Below, one piece after another: positions 41,735-50,114 of a stretch of 64,000 nucleotides of DNA. The DNA is from Enterococcus casseliflavus NBRC 100478 (GTDB lineage Bacteria; Bacillota; Bacilli; Lactobacillales; Enterococcaceae). The position numbers were made by a program, and so were the translations under genes. Numbering within the stretch: position 1 is the stretch's first letter; each line of letters starts with the position of its first letter. The notes beneath the pieces are model-generated. The model was not told the origin of the DNA and searched no databases. It saw only the letters and a program-made list of their open reading frames with translations. The stretch is taken from contig NZ_BCPT01000004.1 of NCBI RefSeq assembly GCF_001544095.1, positions 62,001 through 126,000 on the forward strand, given 5' to 3'.

Positions 41735-42430
41735 ATGAATCCAATTATTGATGCAGTAAATAAAAATCTGGATCTGACCAAAAATAAACCATTAAAAGAT
41801 TTGATCTATGAAGCATTCAAAAAAACCATCATTTTAGGAGATATTCCCGCAGGCTCTCGCATCAATGAGAAAGAATTTTCCGATACGCTAAATATCAGCC
41901 GAACCCCGATTCGTTACGCCATGACTCAGCTCGTGGCTGAAAAACTGGTGGAGCATGTGCCAAAAATCGGCATCGTCGTAAAAGGGATCAGTATTAAAGA
42001 TGCTTATGAGATTTACGATATCCGTAAATCATTGGATACGTTAGCGACCATCAAAGCGATGGACTTGATGACTGAGGAAGATTTCCAGGAGATGCGCTGC
42101 TTGTTAGAACATGGCGAACAGCTGAATCGTGAGGATGATGTGGATGGGGTCTTGAAAAACTTTTCGGACTTCAATGCGTTTATTTACGAAAAAAGTCAAA
42201 TGCTGCGGTTAAAAAGTATCGTGCTAGATCTGCAAGCGTACCTCGTGTATTTTCGTGACATTGCGATTCGCTCTTCTAGAAGAAGGGATGCGGCATTGGC
42301 GGAACATTGGCTGATTTATCGCGGCATGAGAACCAATGACACGGAACAGATCACGTTGTTGACCCATGAACATTTGGATCACTCCCTGCAATTTATTCTT
42401 GCTGAAATGGAGCGAAGAAAAATTGACTGA
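41735..42430 (+). CDS. citO: GntR-family citrate-responsive regulator
   Basis: A 231-residue GntR/FadR-type regulator. It has a winged HTH (KEFSDTLNISRTPIRYAMTQLVAEKLVEHVP) and an FCD-type all-helical effector domain with conserved metal/citrate-binding histidine and aspartate positions. SD AGGAG precedes the ATG. Its place next to citH and citG, opposite the oad/cit operon, fits CitO, the activator of citrate genes in enterococci. Confidence 0.9.
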   Translation: MNPIIDAVNKNLDLTKNKPLKDLIYEAFKKTIILGDIPAGSRINEKEFSDTLNISRTPIRYAMTQLVAEKLVEHVPKIGIVVKGISIKDAYEIYDIRKSLDTLATIKAMDLMTEEDFQEMRCLLEHGEQLNREDDVDGVLKNFSDFNAFIYEKSQMLRLKSIVLDLQAYLVYFRDIAIRSSRRRDAALAEHWLIYRGMRTNDTEQITLLTHEHLDHSLQFILAEMERRKID

Positions 42431-43286
42431 TTCCCGTCTTTTTACCGCCAGCAACTATGCAGTCAATGCGCTGCACTATGAGGTAGCGTTAGCACCCAAG
42501 CCTGGTTTAGTAGATCCTTGCTCCTCTGGTGCGCATCAGGACATGAATGTGTTTACCTTTATCAACAGTATCACTTGTTTGGCGCCGTTTTTTCAGCGCT
42601 ATAGCCAAGCGGGCTTTGCCCATACAGGCTCGCTGATCCAGCTATTTGACCAGTTACGAGAGATCGGTCAAGAAGCAGAAGAAGCGATGCTTCAGGCAAC
42701 CAAAGGCATCAATACCCACAAAGGGGCAAATTTTTCCTTTGCAGTTTTGTTGGGGGCGACAGGAGTCTATTATCAACAAAATGGCAAGGCGGAGCTGACG
42801 GCTGAAGATACCAATCAGATCCTGCAGCTTGCCGCTGATATCTGCCAGCATTTGGTCAAGCAAGACCTGCAGCAAATCACCCACAAAGACCAATTGTCTT
42901 ATGGAGAAAAAAATTATTTGACCTACGGCACGATGGGGATTCGTGGAGAAGCTGCAGCTGGGTATCCAACGGTCAAAAAACTGCTGGAGTACTTGCGGCA
43001 GCAATCGCAAAAAAACTCCGTTTCCTTGTTGCGCGGATTGGTCTATCTAATGAGTGAAACCGAAGACAGCAACCTTGTCCATCGAGGAGGTTACGAGGCG
43101 ATGAAGACCGTGCAGCAGGAGATGCAAAAAATTCACCAAGCCAATCTGTCAGATACAGACTTGCTTCGTGAATTAACGATCTATGATCAAGTATTGATCG
43201 CACGCCATTTGAGTCCCGGCGGCTCGGCGGATCTTTTAGCATTGGCGCTTTATTTCTTGCAGCTAGAAGGCGTCTCCTTCTGGTAA
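42423..43286 (+). CDS. citG: Triphosphoribosyl-dephospho-CoA synthase
   Basis: Makes the precursor of the citrate lyase prosthetic group from dephospho-CoA and ATP. 287 residues from TTG 42423, nine bases after a GGAG and overlapping the citO stop by 8 bases. The frame open from 42366 lies inside citO and is not used. Motifs EVALAPKPGLVDPCSSGAHQDM and THKGANFSFA are diagnostic. Its 3' end overlaps the convergent response regulator by 24 bases. Confidence 0.93.
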   Translation: MTDSRLFTASNYAVNALHYEVALAPKPGLVDPCSSGAHQDMNVFTFINSITCLAPFFQRYSQAGFAHTGSLIQLFDQLREIGQEAEEAMLQATKGINTHKGANFSFAVLLGATGVYYQQNGKAELTAEDTNQILQLAADICQHLVKQDLQQITHKDQLSYGEKNYLTYGTMGIRGEAAAGYPTVKKLLEYLRQQSQKNSVSLLRGLVYLMSETEDSNLVHRGGYEAMKTVQQEMQKIHQANLSDTDLLRELTIYDQVLIARHLSPGGSADLLALALYFLQLEGVSFW

Positions 43287-43979
43287 AAAGGTATAGCCGA
43301 TCCCCCAAACGGTTTTTAAAAAGCGGGCGTGCTTCGGCTCATCTTCAATTTTGTTTCGCAGATGATTGATAAAAACCATCACGGTATTGGCATCGAATTG
43401 GCCATCTTGCCAGACATTGCTGTAAATCTGTTCTTTCGAGAACACTTGATCTGGATTTTCCATGAAAAAGCGCATCAGCATGATTTCTTTTGAAGACAAC
43501 TTGATGGGCTGATCATTTTTGAAAAACTGATAGCGTTTTTGGTCAAAACGAAACATGCCGCTGCACAGATCGCCTTCCGGTTTGGCGATCCCTTTTTCTC
43601 GCAGCACGTTGCGGCGATCAAGAATCGAAACGATTTGTGCTTTTAAGAGTGCTGGTGAAAAAGGCTTCGTAATGTAGTGATCGGCGCCAATCTCATAGCC
43701 GTTGATCATGTCTTTTTCGTCACTTTTTCCGCTCAAAAAAACGATCGGCACCGTGGGGTTTTCTTCCCGAATCAGTTGTGCCAAATGATAGCCGTCATTT
43801 TCATGCTCTAAACTGATATCCAGTAAAAAAAGATCAAAGCTGACACGAGAGTTGATCGCAATCGTTTTTTCAACGGAATCGGTCTGGTAGATCAAAATAC
43901 CCGTCGACTGTAAAGATTTCCAAATCAGCCGCCGAATGGCAGGGTCATCATCAACGATTAAAATTTTTTCATCTCGCAA
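43263..43979 (-). CDS. OmpR-family response regulator
   Basis: 238 residues from TTG 43979, eight bases after AGGAGG. An earlier TTG at 44000 lies upstream of that SD. Receiver domain: acidic pocket VDDD at residues 9-12, phosphoacceptor Asp54 in LFLLDIS, conserved Lys in ITKPFS. A winged-helix output domain follows (SSKEIMLMRFFMENPDQVFSKEQIY). It lies divergently, 53 bases from the histidine kinase, so the two probably share one control region. Its 3' end overlaps citG on the other strand. Confidence 0.93.
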   Translation of the reverse strand: MRDEKILIVDDDPAIRRLIWKSLQSTGILIYQTDSVEKTIAINSRVSFDLFLLDISLEHENDGYHLAQLIREENPTVPIVFLSGKSDEKDMINGYEIGADHYITKPFSPALLKAQIVSILDRRNVLREKGIAKPEGDLCSGMFRFDQKRYQFFKNDQPIKLSSKEIMLMRFFMENPDQVFSKEQIYSNVWQDGQFDANTVMVFINHLRNKIEDEPKHARFLKTVWGIGYTFLPEGDAF

Positions 43980-44032
43980 AATATCCGCCTCCTGTATCAA
44001 TAGTATTATAGTAAATATGAAAGGGGTTTACA

Positions 44033-45838
44033 ATGAAACCGCCATCAAAGTTTTGGCTGTATTTAAGTGTGGTCGCTACCTTATTCATTACACTGATTGG
44101 ACTTATTTTTACCTTTACAAGTTATAAAAGCGCACAAAGACAAGCTGAAACCGTCGGGTTGCGGCAGTTGGAAACGGTCAACCAAGCGGCGATCAAGCTG
44201 ATCAGCCGCAGTATCGAATCGTACCACATGGCTCTTGCCAATTATGCCGATGACCACCTCGAAGGCGCCGCCTTGGCTGACTTGCAGCGGCCTTTAACGT
44301 TACCAGTGATCAATTCTGCGAACAATGCCATGGTCGGATTGTTTTTGATCAACCAACAAGGTCAGGTCATCGCCCAAAATACCGCAACGGCGGTCAATAA
44401 ACCAGAAGATCCGCCGGTGCAAGAATTGTTATTCAAAGACCCATCCTTAGACAAAGTATTGGCAGGACGGCAGGTACAAAATGGGCAAGTCTATTTTGAT
44501 GGCAAGCAGGCCTATTTAAATGTGTATCAGTCCCTAACCCTTGACGACAAAGAAGCGGTTCTTGTGATGCCTTTGAATCTGCAGCGCATGTATCATCATG
44601 AATTTACCACCGATCGCAATGTTTCCGGCTATACGATGGTCAAAAACGCCGATATGCGGATCGTTATGCACCCATCGGACGAACAAATTGGTTTTTCCAT
44701 CGTTGAGAGCCGCAAAAAAGAATTTCCAGAGCTGGATTTCACCGATCTTGAGCGCTTGGAGCAAGAACAAATCGACAATGAAGAAGGCACCTCCGTCTAT
44801 TATTCTTATTGGTGGAACGAAGAAACACTGCAAAAAGTGCTGAAATTGGCTGCTTATCAATGGATCACCATAGGCGACAGTCGGCTGATCGTCGCTAGCA
44901 ATGCCGATTTTTTGGAGCAAAGCGGTCTCTTTTTACAAGACAACTTGATTTTGATCGGCCTACTGGGTTTGTTGTTTGTCATTATGATTTTATTGACCGT
45001 CCTGATCAAAAACTACATGAAACGCAATCAAGCCTATGTCGAAAACCAAGCATTGAAAGAACGACAACGGCTGTTAAAAGAAAAGCACGAAATCGAAAAA
45101 AACATTTTGCAAGAATCAAAACTGGAAACCATTGGCTTGCTAACGACCTCGATCGTCCATGACCTAAACAACTTTTTGACGCCAATGATTGGTCATCTGC
45201 AATTGCTGATCGAGGAAAACCAACACGATGAAGTCTTGATGGAGGATTTGCAAGAAGTCTGCAAAGCAGCAGAAAAAGGCAAAGAGTTATCTAGCAATGT
45301 GCTGCGTTTTTCGAAACTCGAAAGTGCCGACAAAAATGTGCAGTCAATTGCCGCCACCTTGACAGAGGCCATCGATACTATGCGTGCGCTGTTGCCAAAA
45401 GCCTTTTCCCTTACGTATGATATCCAAGAAGTAGGATATGCCGTCTACGAGAAGATCGATCTGCAAGTCATTATTTACAATTTGTTGATGAATGTATACC
45501 AAGCAAATGCCGATTGCAGCATTCGCTTGAGCCGCACTTCGACAGAAAGCGCCACCTTTCTGTTTCGTAAGCAAGCTTTCTCCGCGCAACAGGAGTTTGC
45601 TTTGATCGAAATCTCCGACAACGGTCCCGGCATACCAGAAGCGATCCAAGAAAAAATCTTTACCCGCTTTTTCACGACCAAGAGTGCCACTGGCGGTACT
45701 GGTCTAGGACTCTTCACTGTCTCTTCGATCGTGGAAAAAAACGATTGGTTGATTGATGTTACAAGTACGCCTAAAGGAACCACCTTTTATATTGGTATCC
45801 CTCTAACTGATCCCGAAAAAGCCGCTGAAAGTAACTGA
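44033..45838 (+). CDS. Membrane sensor histidine kinase with extracellular Cache-like domain
   Basis: A 601-residue kinase. Membrane segment ~8-30, a large extracellular region to ~300 that looks like a double Cache sensor (typical for small organic acids or amino acids), a second membrane segment ~302-325 and a charged coiled-coil linker. The DHp domain has His376 in SIVHDLNNFLTP (the NtrB/DctB-like HDLNN form). The ATPase domain has N box YNLLMNVYQAN and G boxes DNGPGIP and GGTGLGL. SD AAAGGGG precedes the ATG. The partner is the divergent response regulator. The position between citrate genes and the fumarate-reductase-like gene suggests dicarboxylate or tricarboxylate sensing. Confidence 0.9.
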   Translation: MKPPSKFWLYLSVVATLFITLIGLIFTFTSYKSAQRQAETVGLRQLETVNQAAIKLISRSIESYHMALANYADDHLEGAALADLQRPLTLPVINSANNAMVGLFLINQQGQVIAQNTATAVNKPEDPPVQELLFKDPSLDKVLAGRQVQNGQVYFDGKQAYLNVYQSLTLDDKEAVLVMPLNLQRMYHHEFTTDRNVSGYTMVKNADMRIVMHPSDEQIGFSIVESRKKEFPELDFTDLERLEQEQIDNEEGTSVYYSYWWNEETLQKVLKLAAYQWITIGDSRLIVASNADFLEQSGLFLQDNLILIGLLGLLFVIMILLTVLIKNYMKRNQAYVENQALKERQRLLKEKHEIEKNILQESKLETIGLLTTSIVHDLNNFLTPMIGHLQLLIEENQHDEVLMEDLQEVCKAAEKGKELSSNVLRFSKLESADKNVQSIAATLTEAIDTMRALLPKAFSLTYDIQEVGYAVYEKIDLQVIIYNLLMNVYQANADCSIRLSRTSTESATFLFRKQAFSAQQEFALIEISDNGPGIPEAIQEKIFTRFFTTKSATGGTGLGLFTVSSIVEKNDWLIDVTSTPKGTTFYIGIPLTDPEKAAESN

Positions 45839-45853
45839 TCCAATGGGGTGGTT

Positions 45854-46273
45854 TCAGTGGTCTTTTTCTTGGGTATGTTGGAAGGCATTGATTTTTTGCA
45901 GGACTAGCAAGACGAGTACCAAAACAAAGATCGCTAAAGCAAAAAATAGGGCATCGTTCGCCATACCTTCCGTCAACAATAACTCGCGCAAAATCGCAGT
46001 AATGCTGATCAGAATCAAGTAACGGACGGGAATATGGTGTCCGTCCTTCATATACCGCAGCAACATCAAAATGATTTCTAATAAAATGAATAACGTGGCA
46101 ATTTCTTCAATCAAAAAGGACAGGTGGGGCGCTTCACTTAAGGGAAAGAGCGTCGTGCTGATCATAAAAATCGCTTTTCCCATAAAAATCAAGACGACAA
46201 CGACTAAGATCGCCAACATGCTATCAATACAAATACTGATCACTCGCTCGAACATTCGGGTCAATTTTTCCAT
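45854..46273 (-). CDS. PsiE-family membrane protein
   Basis: A 139-residue, four-helix membrane protein with the PsiE pattern (IEEIATLFILLEIILMLLRYMKDGHHIPVRYLILISITAILRELL). ATG 46273 has TGGAG six bases upstream. The longer open frame to 46423 adds an unrelated N-terminus. PsiE is phosphate-starvation-inducible in E. coli but its function is unknown. It is convergent with the kinase gene, leaving 15 bases between them. Confidence 0.85.
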   Translation of the reverse strand: MEKLTRMFERVISICIDSMLAILVVVVLIFMGKAIFMISTTLFPLSEAPHLSFLIEEIATLFILLEIILMLLRYMKDGHHIPVRYLILISITAILRELLLTEGMANDALFFALAIFVLVLVLLVLQKINAFQHTQEKDH

Positions 46274-46750
46274 TCGCCACTCCATTTCTGCTTTTTCTTT
46301 TATTATACAAAAGAAGACGCAGAGCAAAGGGAAAAGAACAGAGAAAGAACAATCGCGGCCATATCTTTTTGACCGTAAGCTTAACGATCCTTCTATGAGC
46401 GTGTCTTTTGTGATAGCTTTCAATAGCAGAAAGTAGCGAGAAAAATATATTATCTTTTTTCGGCAAAATTAGAAAACAATGAGAATCAATAGTTAAAATA
46501 TACACAAATTATTACGGGACACTTAGTTTCTTTTTTTGTTACAATGGTTAAATAAAATAGAACGCTGTTAAAATGTTGCTTAAACAATGTTTTTGTCGCT
46601 ATCGAATAGAAAAATAGTCCGATCGCAAGATGTTTATCATTGTTAATAAAGTAACAAGTTGGCAGAGTTCGCAAGAAAAATGCTGCTTTTCTTATCGTAT
46701 ATGACGGGGATCAGTGAGGAGAAAAGAGCAAGAAAAACGGAGGGAAACAA
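46274..46750. other. AT-rich intergenic region upstream of the flavoprotein reductase
   Basis: 477 bases without a gene. A TACAAT -10-like sequence lies near 46541 and the SD GGAGGG directly before the next gene. No clear -35, cre or palindrome could be assigned. The promoter of the reductase must lie here. Confidence 0.4.
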
Positions 46751-48274
46751 ATGAAAAAAAGTGGATGGTCAAAATGGGTGATTGGGGCAGCCTCATTATT
46801 GTTGCTTAGTGCATGTGGCGCCGATGGCGGAACAAAAGCCAGCAGCAGTGCGGCAAGCTCTTCTTCAGAAAGTGAAGTCACTTCAGGTGCTTCCCAACAA
46901 GAGTATACCGATCCAGCAGAGTTAAAAGATCAATATGATATCGTCATCGTTGGTGCTGGCGGTGCAGGGATGGCAGCAGCCTTGTCGGCTAAAGATGCTG
47001 GAATGAATCCAGTCATTTTAGAAAAAATGCCGATCGCAGGCGGAAATACCTTGAAATCTTCTGGCGGAATGAACGCATCAGAAACCAAGTTCCAAGAAGC
47101 CCAAGGCATTGAAGATTCCAATGAACTATTTTTTGAAGATACCCTAAAAGGTGGTAAAGGAACCAACGATCAAGATCTGCTGCATTATTTAGTAGACAAC
47201 TCTGCTTCAGCGATTGATTGGTTGGATTCAATGGGGATCACTTTAGACAATATCAGCTATAGCGGCGGTGCCAGTGTAAAACGGATCCATCGTCCTCACG
47301 ACGGTTCAGCAGTCGGTACGTACTTGGTGGATGGTTTGTTGAGAAACATTCATGAGCAAGAAATTCCTTTATTTGTAAATGCTGATGTGACAAAAATCAA
47401 TGAAACAGACGGCAAAGTCACTGGCGTCAACGTGAAAATCAATGGCGAAGAAAAAGAAATCGCTGGTGATGCAGTGGTTGTTACTACTGGTGGTTTTGGC
47501 TCCAACAAAGAACTGATCGAAAAATATCGTCCAGATCTGAAAGGCTATGTCAGCACGACTTCTGAAGGAAGTACAGGCGATGGCATCAAGATGATCGAAG
47601 AATTAGGCGGCGCAACGGTTGATATGGATCAAATCCAAGTCCATCCAACAGTGGTTCAAGATACAGGTATGTTGATCAGTGAAACCGTTCGTGGAGAAGG
47701 CGCCATTTTGGTGAACCAACAAGGGGAACGTTTCTACAATGAATTAGAAACCCGCGACAATGTTTCAGCTGCTATTACGGATCTGCCAGAAAGCTATGCC
47801 TACTTGATTTTTGACAATGCGTTAGCAGGTAGAGCCAAACAAGTCGATTACTACAAAGAACAAGGTGTAGTGGTAGAAGCCGACACCATCGAAGCCTTAG
47901 CTGAAAAAATCGATGTCGATCCAGCAACCTTGAAGAAAACTTTAGATACATGGAACCAAGCAGTGGCAGACAAAGCCGACAAAGATTTCGGTCGTGAAAC
48001 GGCGATGGACTATGATTTGACGGAAGGACCATTCTATGCGATTCAAATTGCACCTGGGATCCACCATACAATGGGCGGCGTCAAGATCAATACGAAGACC
48101 CAAGTGTTGAAAGAAGATGGCACACCAATTACTGGCTTGTATGCAGCAGGTGAAGTGACCGGCGGTATCCACGGACAAAATCGAATCGGCGGCAATGCTG
48201 TAGCCGACATTATGGTCTTTGGTCGCCAAGCAGGCGCGCAATCCTCTGATTATGTGAAAGAAAACGGGAAATAA
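46751..48274 (+). CDS. Extracytoplasmic fumarate reductase-type flavoprotein (flavocytochrome c family)
   Basis: A 507-residue lipoprotein: signal peptide with lipobox LLSAC, then a Ser/Ala-rich linker to ~55. An FAD-binding domain follows (DIVIVGAGGAGMAAALSA), with active-site segments IQVHPTVVQD, SETVRGEGAI and IHHTMGGVKI and an FAD-contacting NRIGGNAVADIMVFGRQAG end. These match the fumarate reductase/succinate dehydrogenase flavoprotein family. Haem (CxxCH) and FMN-attachment domains are absent, so the electron donor must be another protein. It is probably monocistronic, with a large terminator after it. Fumarate is the likely acceptor; other enoates such as urocanate are possible. Confidence 0.88.
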   Translation: MKKSGWSKWVIGAASLLLLSACGADGGTKASSSAASSSSESEVTSGASQQEYTDPAELKDQYDIVIVGAGGAGMAAALSAKDAGMNPVILEKMPIAGGNTLKSSGGMNASETKFQEAQGIEDSNELFFEDTLKGGKGTNDQDLLHYLVDNSASAIDWLDSMGITLDNISYSGGASVKRIHRPHDGSAVGTYLVDGLLRNIHEQEIPLFVNADVTKINETDGKVTGVNVKINGEEKEIAGDAVVVTTGGFGSNKELIEKYRPDLKGYVSTTSEGSTGDGIKMIEELGGATVDMDQIQVHPTVVQDTGMLISETVRGEGAILVNQQGERFYNELETRDNVSAAITDLPESYAYLIFDNALAGRAKQVDYYKEQGVVVEADTIEALAEKIDVDPATLKKTLDTWNQAVADKADKDFGRETAMDYDLTEGPFYAIQIAPGIHHTMGGVKINTKTQVLKEDGTPITGLYAAGEVTGGIHGQNRIGGNAVADIMVFGRQAGAQSSDYVKENGK

Positions 48275-48315
48275 GCGGCTGTTTTTTCCTAAAAAAGATC
48301 GTCTATAAAGAAATA

Positions 48316-48370
48316 AACTTGGAACGAATCCTCTTAAGCGATTAGGAGGAGAATCGTTTCAAGTTTTTTT
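48316..48370 (+). terminator. Terminator of the flavoprotein gene
   Basis: AACTTGGAACGAATCCTC folds back on GAGAATCGTTTCAAGTT with few mismatches, followed by T7, about 40 bases after the stop. Confidence 0.85.
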
Positions 48371-48401
48371 GTATTTCTAACTGAAAGGACGAAAAACTAG
48401 T

Positions 48402-48419
48402 CATTATAATCTTATAATG
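48402..48419. promoter_or_regulatory. Perfect palindrome upstream of the LPMO gene
   Basis: CATTATAA-TC-TTATAATG is an exact inverted repeat, followed by GATTAAT. Its TTATAATGATTAATT part resembles a PerR/Fur-class box. It lies ~130 bases before the LPMO start and is a candidate metal- or peroxide-responsive operator. Confidence 0.45.
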
Positions 48420-48551
48420 ATTAATTCGTTTATCATACATATATAAATAAACTATTTATAAATGTAGGGTTTGCTTTTCAATGAATCGGAATCAAGGAAT
48501 AAACGGATAGGATTGGTTTATTCGATGATAAAAAATTTTAGGAGGCAGATT

Positions 48552-49934
48552 ATGAAAAACGCATTGGTAAAATGGTCGGTCGGGGTGGCAATCTTACTTG
48601 GAGGGACCTTGTTCTTCACGGGGAAACAAGTATTTGCTCATGGTTATGTGGAATCACCGGTCAGTCGGGGCTATCAAGGGTCTTTGGATCGCAATACGTT
48701 AGGGTGGAGCGCTGCGTTTGAGAAATATGGCAATGTCATTTCAAACCCACAATCATTGGAAACTAAAAAAGGCTTTCCAGAAGCAGGACCAGTAGATGGT
48801 CGCATCGCTTCAGCAGATGGTGGACTCGGACAAATCGGGGACTTTGTTCTTGATGAACAAGGAACCAATCGTTGGACCAAACAAGACATCAATCAAGGAC
48901 CATTGCGGGTCAACTGGCATTATACAGCGCCTCACAAGACCACAAAATGGCATTACTATATCACGAAACCAGGATGGGATCAAAACGCGCCACTTTCAAG
49001 AGATAGCTTGGAATTGATCGCTACTGTGAATCACGATGGATCGGCTGCCAGCAATAGCCCAAGCCATACCATTACCATTCCAGAAAATCGTCTCGGTTAC
49101 CATGTCATTTTAGCGGTCTGGGATGTTGCCGATACGCCAAATGCCTTTTATAACGTGATCGACGTTAACGTTTCTGGTTCAACAGTCATTCCTGAAAAAC
49201 CAGCAGCACCGGCAAATGTCCGCTCAGAACGAGTGACTAGCAGCACGGTGGCTTTAGCATGGAACGGTCAAACCGATGCGAAAGAATACAACGTGTATCG
49301 CGATGGTGCCTTAGTGGCAACGACTACTGAGCCAACCTTTACCGACACGCAATTAAAAGCCAACACAACCTATAGCTATCAAGTAGAAGCTGTCGGCTTT
49401 ACGGCGTTAGTTTCAGAAAAAAGTGCTGCAGTGAAAGTGACTACCTCAGCAGACAATCAAGTCGAAACCCCTTCGACACCAGGCAACCTGCATCAAATGA
49501 GCGTGACAGACAGCAGCGTTTCCTTAATGTGGCAAGCATCGACTCATACAAATGGGATCGCTGGATATGATGTTTACCGCAATGGCGTCAAAATTGCTAC
49601 GGCCACAGGAACAACCTATGAAGACACGAATCTAGCAGCGGATACAACCTACAATTACCAAATCAAAGCAATCAGCAAAACGGGCGAACAATCCGCTTTC
49701 AGTAACCAGCTGAGCGTGAAAACCAATGCCAAAGAAGAAACGGAAACACCTGGAGGCGGGGAGTCAGAATACCGTGTGTGGAAACTAGGTACTTTCTCTG
49801 CACCAGAAGTGTATACAAGCGGTGAAATCGTGAGCCATAAAGGCAGCAATTATGTCGTGATTAACACCCACTCAAATTACGGGGACACCACTTGGTCTCC
49901 TGATCAAGCACCAACCTTGTTTCAGAAGCTGTAA
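48552..49934 (+). CDS. Secreted chitin-active lytic polysaccharide monooxygenase (AA10) with FN3 and CBM domains
   Basis: 460 residues from ATG 48552 (SD AGGAGG); the open frame from 48471 would place 27 residues before the signal peptide. The signal peptide ends at Ala29, so His30 (HGYVESPVSR) becomes the N-terminus, the first ligand of the copper histidine brace. The second brace histidine is in YTAPHKTTKWHYYITKPGW. AA10 domain to ~205, two fibronectin type III modules (~215-300 and ~312-400), then a CBM5/12 chitin-binding module (~410-460, VWKLGTFSAPEVYTSGEIV). It cleaves crystalline chitin oxidatively outside the cell. In enterococci such proteins may also aid adhesion. Confidence 0.95.
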   Translation: MKNALVKWSVGVAILLGGTLFFTGKQVFAHGYVESPVSRGYQGSLDRNTLGWSAAFEKYGNVISNPQSLETKKGFPEAGPVDGRIASADGGLGQIGDFVLDEQGTNRWTKQDINQGPLRVNWHYTAPHKTTKWHYYITKPGWDQNAPLSRDSLELIATVNHDGSAASNSPSHTITIPENRLGYHVILAVWDVADTPNAFYNVIDVNVSGSTVIPEKPAAPANVRSERVTSSTVALAWNGQTDAKEYNVYRDGALVATTTEPTFTDTQLKANTTYSYQVEAVGFTALVSEKSAAVKVTTSADNQVETPSTPGNLHQMSVTDSSVSLMWQASTHTNGIAGYDVYRNGVKIATATGTTYEDTNLAADTTYNYQIKAISKTGEQSAFSNQLSVKTNAKEETETPGGGESEYRVWKLGTFSAPEVYTSGEIVSHKGSNYVVINTHSNYGDTTWSPDQAPTLFQKL

Positions 49935-49957
49935 CCCTTGAATGAATCAGTAACGCA

Positions 49958-49985
49958 AGAGCAGTGCGGTGGCACTGCTCTTTTT
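49958..49985 (+). terminator. LPMO gene terminator
   Basis: AGAGCAGTGC pairs with GCACTGCTCT around GGTG, followed by T5, 24 bases after the stop. Confidence 0.92.
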
Positions 49986-50060
49986 GACTCTTTTATGAGG
50001 AAATGATTGAACCTTTGTTTGATTCGTGCAACCAATTGGACGAATTCGTTTGAGGAATGC

Positions 50061-50106
50061 AAAAACAGGTGCTGCTATGCATCATGCGTAGCAGCACCTG
50101 TTTTTT
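50061..50106. terminator. Bidirectional terminator at the end of mleP
   Basis: AACAGGTGCTGCTA pairs with TAGCAGCACCTGTT, with A-rich sequence on the left and T6 on the right. It lies 9 bases beyond the mleP stop on the minus strand. Confidence 0.88.
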
Positions 50107-50114
50107 GTTCTTGA

